From: Pseudomonas corrugata
GTDB taxonomy: Bacteria; Pseudomonadota; Gammaproteobacteria; Pseudomonadales; Pseudomonadaceae
Assembly: GCF_001269905.1 (NCBI RefSeq)
Contig: NZ_LHVK01000014.1
Span: 62,397 to 126,396, forward strand
Direction: 5' to 3'
DNA: 64,000 bases
The translations under genes and the position numbers were made by a program. Positions 59,395 to 64,000 of the stretch are shown in pieces. How positions within the stretch are numbered: position 1 is the first letter of the stretch; each line of letters begins with the position of its first letter. The notes under the pieces were generated by a model, which saw only the letters and a program-made list of their open reading frames with translations, was not told where the DNA came from and ran no database searches.

Positions 59395-60036
59395 ATGGAC
59401 CTACACAGCGAGTTCGAAAACAGCAAATTCTTCAACCACACACGCATCGATCGGCGCGCTGCCGATGCCTTGTTGGGGCTGGCGGCTGGGATCACGGCGG
59501 ACGGTGTCGTGAACACCAGCGAAGCGATTTTTCTCAAGCGATGGTTGGAGAGCAACCTCGTCCATCTGAGTGACCCAGTGATCAATCTGCTGTACTCGCG
59601 TTTGGCATCCATGCTTCAGGACGATGCTCTGGACCCGGACGAGTCTCTTGAGCTGCTTAACGTGCTGCGTAGTTTTTCTGGCGTGGATGTTGAGAACTCG
59701 AAGGTTGGCGGGATTGTTGTCGTTGCTCCGACGGACTTGCCCTTCAATTCTCCGGCCCCTGATTTGGTGTGGGATGGCCGAATGTTTGTATTTACAGGCG
59801 TCATGGCTTTTGGGCCGCGTAAAGATTGCCAGGCATTGGTGGAGGAGCGTGGCGGTTTGATTGGGGGCGGGGTGAGTAAGAAGGTGCATTACCTGGTGGT
59901 CGGCAGCGTGGGTAATGAGCAGTGGCGGCACAGTACCTATGGAACGAAGATCATGAAGGCAGTGGAGCTGCGGGAGGCGGGTGCTTCAATTGCTATTGTG
60001 GGAGAGGATCACTGGCAAAAGATGCTGTTTGGTTGA
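59395..60036 (+). CDS. BRCT-domain protein with TerB-like N-terminal region
   Basis: 213 aa. The N-terminal helical half (about 15-95; ADALLGLAAGITADGVVNTSEAIFLKRWLE, in parts) has the acidic metal-binding look of TerB/calcium-loop-type domains (DGVVNTSE and DALDPDE). The C-terminal BRCT domain (about 125-213) reads GRMFVFTGVMAFGPRKDCQALVEERGG ... VHYLVVG (in parts), as in DNA ligase A. This two-part protein is common in accessory regions; a DNA-damage or phage-defence role is inferred. It ends 130 bp before att-like repeat B. Confidence 0.8.
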   Translation: MDLHSEFENSKFFNHTRIDRRAADALLGLAAGITADGVVNTSEAIFLKRWLESNLVHLSDPVINLLYSRLASMLQDDALDPDESLELLNVLRSFSGVDVENSKVGGIVVVAPTDLPFNSPAPDLVWDGRMFVFTGVMAFGPRKDCQALVEERGGLIGGGVSKKVHYLVVGSVGNEQWRHSTYGTKIMKAVELREAGASIAIVGEDHWQKMLFG

Positions 60037-60109
60037 GGATGCTCGGTCGTGGTGTTCTGAGAAGGCTGTCCTGTCTTGGCCGAAGGACTGTCGGTGGGTT
60101 TGATGGCCT

Positions 60110-60133
60110 CATCGCGAGCAGGCTCGCTCCCAC
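60110..60133. repeat. Single REP
   Basis: ATCGCGAGCAGGCTCGCTCC, one unpaired REP copy within the accessory region. Confidence 0.75.
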
Positions 60134-60167
60134 GGGTTTTTTCAGGGTGTGGAGGAAAAGTGAACAC

Positions 60168-60255
60168 CCAGAAACAACAAAGCCCCCGCATTTCTGCGAG
60201 GGCTTCGTCTTGTATGGTGCCGGCACCAGGAGTCGAACCCGGGACCTACTGATTA
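60168..60255 (-). repeat. att-like repeat B: 3' half of tRNA-Thr plus terminator
   Basis: 88 bp matching 62875-62962 with two mismatches. It includes the terminator hairpin and tRNA positions from the anticodon-stem 3' side to CCA (60215-60255). Homology stops abruptly inside the anticodon arm, as expected of an attachment core left by integration. Confidence 0.9.
60215..60255 (-). pseudogene. tRNA-Thr 3'-half remnant
   Basis: 41 nt covering the anticodon 3' strand, variable loop, T-arm, acceptor 3' strand and CCA; the 5' half is unrelated sequence, so it is not a functional tRNA. Confidence 0.9.
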
Positions 60256-60375
60256 AAAGGAAGGTGCTTAAGACTTATAAAACAATGAGTTAAGTGGTTC
60301 CTTGTTACGTGCGGACACGCCAAAACCCTTATGTTCCGCGGGCTTTGGCTCGCCTGTTACGTGGCGGATAGGCAC

Positions 60376-61506
60376 TCAGAGATTCTCGGATATGAGGATT
60401 GGCATTTCGCGTGACCATTCGCCTAACCCCTCAATATCGAGATCGACACGGAATCGATACCAGCCACCCTCACCGACAGTGTCGATTTGCTCAATCGAAA
60501 TAACCTTCCGAACACAGCGCAACGGCGTCGTCGGCGGTGTTATGCCGTGGCTGTCTACGTATGGAATTGCGGCCATCCTAATCGCCTCCAGCTTGATTAG
60601 ACGTGGAAGCCAGGGCGAGCCAAAGAAACCGACGGAATACTCACGAATTCGCGTGCCGTAGCTGGGAGCGAAGTAGGACTCCCCACGGCTCATTGAAAGA
60701 CACGTTTTGACTTGTTGAGGGAGCGCCTCCAAGCCTCTTATACGAGCGAGACTTCCGTTGAGTATTTGAAAGTCATGGTCGTCACCCAGTGCCATCGTCA
60801 TTGGAAGCTGATGGACATCGATCTTCGGAAAACTGGGCTTAACCAGAGTTGTGATCACGCAGTCATTGCCGGTTTTCGACCATGACGGCGCGGCCAACAG
60901 TTCGCGGCCGTCACCAAGTTCATTGACGAGCACGTATTTATCATAAGGATCTGCGCTTTCGAACTGGTCTATGTATCTCAACAGTTCAGAAAGATTTCCT
61001 ATTACGAAGTGCTCTACGCGATAGCTCCACTTGCTCTGCTCTGCAGCTACTAAATCACCGACAAAAACTATCGACGGGCCGATGGCTATGAAGTCAAAAG
61101 CGTTTCGTCCAGGGTTTAAACCGGAAATTTCAAGATTTATGCGCGCTTCGTGCTCGGCTTTCATTGTGCGGAGTAAGTGTGCGGGGTAGATAGAGGGATC
61201 AACATCGATGAGCCGAGCGTGAATTTTACACATCCATATCCCGTTGCTGATGCTAGTCCTCTGCTCTGGGGTCAGGGTGGGATCGTACCGCGCGCCTCCC
61301 GGTGCAGCAGCGGTGATATGGGCAGCCTCACCGATGCTTATGGTTTTGGTAATGGCGGAATCGCTTGGGCCGATGGTTGTCTTGTCGCAGTTTCTAAATG
61401 AGCAACGGTAGGCAACGCGCAGTGCAAGCATGCTTTTCGTAGTAGAACTGAACTCATCTCGCGCTGATTTAGCGATGCGTCCTTTGCTCGGTTCGTCAGT
61501 TCTCAT
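60376..61506 (-). CDS. HNH-type nuclease fused to a phage baseplate gp25/gpW-like domain
   Basis: 376 aa. N-terminal HNH-like module (about 25-125): C35/C40 in YRCSFRNCDK, AAHI with H63, N88 in NGIWMC, C93, H96, and H119. This is the layout of HNH domains in defence effectors such as Cap5. A beta-rich linker follows. The C-terminal region (about 245-370) reads DFQILNGSLARIRGLEALPQ, then QVKTCLSMSRGESYFAPSYG, the cadence of phage baseplate gp25/gpW proteins. Start at 61506 has TAGGGA upstream; an in-frame GTG at 61530 also exists. It lies in cassette 2 next to an Abi gene. The domain matches are by eye. Confidence 0.7.
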   Translation of the reverse strand: MRTDEPSKGRIAKSARDEFSSTTKSMLALRVAYRCSFRNCDKTTIGPSDSAITKTISIGEAAHITAAAPGGARYDPTLTPEQRTSISNGIWMCKIHARLIDVDPSIYPAHLLRTMKAEHEARINLEISGLNPGRNAFDFIAIGPSIVFVGDLVAAEQSKWSYRVEHFVIGNLSELLRYIDQFESADPYDKYVLVNELGDGRELLAAPSWSKTGNDCVITTLVKPSFPKIDVHQLPMTMALGDDHDFQILNGSLARIRGLEALPQQVKTCLSMSRGESYFAPSYGTRIREYSVGFFGSPWLPRLIKLEAIRMAAIPYVDSHGITPPTTPLRCVRKVISIEQIDTVGEGGWYRFRVDLDIEGLGEWSREMPILISENL

Positions 61507-61664
61507 GCATCGTTTCCCTACGTTGGCCACATTCAGCCGTGGCTTGTCAGCTTAGCTTTTTTGCGGCTGCCTCCGCTATTTTTTGAAGGCAACTGCCCTT
61601 CTCAGGATAGAGGTGTCAGTCAGCAGTGAAGCAGGGAATTTACCGCAATCTGTTTCCAGTTTCT

Positions 61665-62654
61665 CTACGCTAGGCGCCATTGCTGTTGATCTTTCCAATC
61701 ATTTGGAAATCCCATGAGCTTCAAGTAATCCAGTTCCTGCTGATCCATGATTTCGGCCAGGCGAAGCTTCCACTGGCTGTCTGGGCTGATCAAGTCGGTT
61801 AGGTAGGCCAGCATCGTAAATACGACGTATAGCCGCTGTTTGGGCTGAGGCTGGTCGGCGGGGGCAGTGGGAATGGCCCATTCTTTAGGTAAGGACGGTC
61901 GAATCGAGAGCTCTCGGTTCCATAGTCGTGAGTGGTGGGCACAGCAGTTGCGAATGAAGGTCAGCGTGTGTAGCCAGGAGGCCAGTACTTCGAAGGGTAG
62001 GCTGAATCTGGTGGCGATAGCTTTCTTGTCGGCGCTTTTGCCTATGGCATTGAAGAGGGTAGATACCGTCCCAAGGCTGAGTTCTTCCAGGACCGCCCAG
62101 GCGGGTGGCAGCTCAGGGGAGGCATAGGTTGCAGCGTAATATCGGAAGTAGTTGTCACGCATGCGGTTTTCTATCCGCTGTTGTTGGAGCCCATCGGCTT
62201 GCCGGCCCTTTTTGATGCGGTCGATATCTCGTCTGAGTTTGTTGCGTTCCTTATTCAATTGCTCCCGCAACGGACGCAACAGATCGGGGTGTGAGTATGA
62301 AGAGGAGAAGACTGACGCGTCAGCTATCCAGTCAGGCCCGTACTTGGGGCACATATGATTGCTGATAGTCGCTCGTATGGCGACTTCGACACGTTCGATG
62401 GCATCCATGGTGATGCGCCGTAACGAACCATCGAAGCGGTAGATATCGACGATTGCCTTCAGTTTGCTGCCGGGCTTGAAAGTATGTTCAGGATCTGACT
62501 CCTGAAAGGGGCGCATATAGGGACTCAGGCGAAACAGCGTGACCACTTCGAGAAAACGCATGGCCCGATCATCGTTGGCGATGTGCAAACCTCGTTGCTT
62601 TAGCAGTTCCAATTGTTGTTCTACGCTGAGAGCCGGTTTGTCGAAGGGCCTCAT
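61665..62654 (-). CDS. Abi family protein (AbiD/AbiF type, PF07751-like)
   Basis: 329 aa, starting MRPFDKPALSVEQQLELLKQRG; GGAG lies eight bases before the ATG. Family hallmarks: LSVEQQLELLKQRGL N-terminus, LSPYMRPF near 50, AIERVEVAIRATISNHM near 95, and FIRNCCAHHSRLWNREL near 245 with the RN-x6-H pattern shared with HEPN-type RNases (RNCCAHHSRLWN, R-N-x3-H). Abi_2 proteins abort phage infection in lactococci. It is 158 bp upstream of the HNH gene and on the same strand. Confidence 0.88.
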   Translation of the reverse strand: MRPFDKPALSVEQQLELLKQRGLHIANDDRAMRFLEVVTLFRLSPYMRPFQESDPEHTFKPGSKLKAIVDIYRFDGSLRRITMDAIERVEVAIRATISNHMCPKYGPDWIADASVFSSSYSHPDLLRPLREQLNKERNKLRRDIDRIKKGRQADGLQQQRIENRMRDNYFRYYAATYASPELPPAWAVLEELSLGTVSTLFNAIGKSADKKAIATRFSLPFEVLASWLHTLTFIRNCCAHHSRLWNRELSIRPSLPKEWAIPTAPADQPQPKQRLYVVFTMLAYLTDLISPDSQWKLRLAEIMDQQELDYLKLMGFPNDWKDQQQWRLA

Positions 62655-62874
62655 GTAGTTTTCTCCGGGCAAAAAAAACCCGCACGATTTGAGCTTGCTG
62701 ACTGGGTCAACCTAGGCTTGGCGGGTGTGTTGGGGTGCATTATAGGTCGGTGTAAGAGACCGTCAACATTGTCCTGACGTGAAATTGTAACGGGTAGGAG
62801 CGCAGGCAAGGTTCGGTCTGTGGATGCCGATAAGGCGATATCGGTCTTATCTAGCTCCTAGGAAGGTTCAACCT

Positions 62875-62997
<123 letters not shown>

Positions 62998-63413
62998 GTG
63001 TGGGCGACGATTATAGCGATTGAGTGATTTCTGTAAACCCCTGAATTCTGACTATTTTTGCCGGGGGCGTAGGTCGGGTGGGAACCGGAAGCTTTCGTGG
63101 TTTGTACAGGGCCTGGCAGGTGCGGTTGTTCGGGATGTCCTGTAGCGGGCTTCGACCTGTTTGGCGCTGGTAGGGATGTAGATGCTGGTGCATTTCCAGC
63201 CCTGATTTCGACCGTTATGCCGATTTGCTTGAGCGCTTATGCACAACGGACCCGACTGGACGGGTGGCGTCTTGCGATTTTGTGACAGCCTTCTCATTCG
63301 CATGCAAATGACTGTTTTAATGGTTTTTTATTCTGATGAACAAAAAATGACCAGTCATGATTTGCTCAACAAAACGCGGATTTATTGGATCCCGGCATAT
63401 TCCATCAACAGAG
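62998..63413. other. Gap between tRNA-Thr and the partial methyltransferase gene
   Basis: 416 bp. The minus-strand tRNA promoter should lie just after 62997. No gene or repeat was recognised in the rest. Confidence 0.5.
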
Positions 63414-64000
63414 TTATCCACAGGCTGTCTCACCTTGGCAACGCTCTGCCAGCAACATCAGGTTTCGTGGCGTAATGGGTGTGTCGCAGAAAGTGCCAAG
63501 GTGAACGTCGTAGCCTTTTTCAGTAAGGAAAAGTGCTCGATCCAACGCCAGCCAAAGCTCCAGTGGCCGTCGGAAAAGTCCGCGCACCAGTTCCAGGTTA
63601 CGCACCTCGACCAAGCGTTGATGACCCGCTGCTTCTACGGCGGCCCAATCTGGCGTGCCGATGATGGAGAGGTTTTTCAGGGCTGCCAGATCGATGCAGT
63701 ACTGGGCGAAGGATTTATCCAGCCACGCGGTGGGGAGCGAGGGGGTGGGGAGGTAGTCGTTGCGGCCTCGGATTTGTCGTTGCAGCAGGTCGAAACCCAG
63801 GCGCCAGGCCATGGACTGATCCCGTTGTCTGCGCACACGGGCTCCGGCGGTAACGGTTTCGGTCAGTGGCAAGCCGAGATCGTCGACGGACAGCTGTAGG
63901 GCAGAGCCTCGGGCGGCGTCGGACAGTGCCTGATAACAGTCAGCGCTGATGCGGTTATAACAGCAGGGTGCAATCGCCAGCTGGGCGCAACCGACGGCGC
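63414..64000 (-). CDS. SAM-dependent methyltransferase, PF13679-like (partial, N-terminus outside window)
   Basis: At least 195 C-terminal residues. The frame stays open to the window edge and begins AVGCAQLAIAPCCYNRIS; the IAPCCYN stretch is the acidic/aromatic CCYh motif of the Methyltransf_32 family. Downstream is helical (RQRDQSMAWRLGFDLLQRQI). The first listed in-frame start (63872) is internal. Substrate unknown; probably core genome on the far side of the tRNA. Confidence 0.75.
   Translation of the reverse strand, partial: AVGCAQLAIAPCCYNRISADCYQALSDAARGSALQLSVDDLGLPLTETVTAGARVRRQRDQSMAWRLGFDLLQRQIRGRNDYLPTPSLPTAWLDKSFAQYCIDLAALKNLSIIGTPDWAAVEAAGHQRLVEVRNLELVRGLFRRPLELWLALDRALFLTEKGYDVHLGTFCDTPITPRNLMLLAERCQGETACG

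Larger units (their letters stand above)
60037..60375. other. Gap holding REP fragment and att-like repeat B
   Basis: 339 bp. Contains a single REP (60110-60133), att-like repeat B (60168-60255), and about 120 bp of AT-rich sequence with two TGTTACGTG-type words near 60302 and 60356. The ORF 59922-60293 across it is an artefact of tRNA sequence. Confidence 0.6.

Noticed and set aside
60215..60255. Second tRNA-Thr gene at repeat B
   Set aside because: Only the 3' half matches; the 5' acceptor strand, D-arm and anticodon are missing.
59922..60293. Plus-strand ORF ending GAGTRSRTRDLL, and the similar one at 62824-63027
   Set aside because: The GAGTRxRTRDLL ending is the well-known false translation of the antisense strand of a tRNA 3' end; here it runs through the tRNA-Thr repeats.

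Overview
The window is a stretch of Pseudomonas chromosome of the fluorescens type. The evidence is a high-GC codon style, many dispersed REP/REPIN palindromes, and a gene order I recall as largely collinear with P. aeruginosa PAO1 from about PA5161 (rmlB) to PA5203 (gshA), with losses and insertions. Sixty protein-coding genes (two cut by the window edges) and one intact tRNA gene are supported.

Layout. 1-2.6 kb: cystine uptake (tcyL, tcyJ) and D-cysteine desulfhydrase (dcyD). 3-8.1 kb: a BCCT choline-type transporter, a divergent SDR/LysR pair and an aldo/keto reductase. 8.3-20.5 kb: conserved housekeeping (gshA, a thioesterase, tex, ompR/envZ, rimB/rimK, hslR, hslO, pckA). 20.6-25 kb: small proteins, a lipoprotein-type subtilase, a 3-hydroxyacyl-CoA dehydrogenase with a thioesterase, and a glycine-zipper protein. 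25-32.7 kb: FdhF/YdeP-type molybdoenzyme with fdhD, a LysR regulator, a BON-LysM protein, yrfG, nudE and cysQ. 32.7-39.5 kb: dctB/dctD and the four-gene dTDP-L-rhamnose operon rfbBACD, with a 164-bp MITE-like hairpin supplying the rfbD stop codon. 39.7-45 kb: a 970-residue kinase/M23-like/PLP fusion protein followed by aguB and aguA. 45-51 kb: a DsbA-family protein, an OprD porin, and an operon joining a PF10014-type 2OG-Fe(II) dioxygenase to a GNAT acetyltransferase and an AzlC/AzlD exporter, facing a LysR regulator. 51.4-54.2 kb: a RES/Xre toxin-antitoxin pair and a chemoreceptor.

The right end (about 54.5-63 kb) is accessory DNA. The 3' end of tRNA-Thr(TGT) plus its terminator is present three times (about 55.64, 60.17 and 62.88 kb; only the last is an intact tRNA), so two cassettes appear stacked at this tRNA gene with no integrase left. 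Cassette 1 carries a TetR-controlled operon (a CPYC flavoprotein lacking an obvious NADPH motif, an ABM-domain protein and a methyltransferase) and a BRCT-domain protein. Cassette 2 carries an Abi-family protein and an unusual protein with an HNH-type nuclease N-terminus and a C-terminus resembling phage baseplate gp25/gpW proteins. That hybrid protein and its tRNA-bounded cassette are the best candidates for an undescribed, probably anti-phage, system.

All family assignments come from reading motifs and from memory of the families; no database search was possible.
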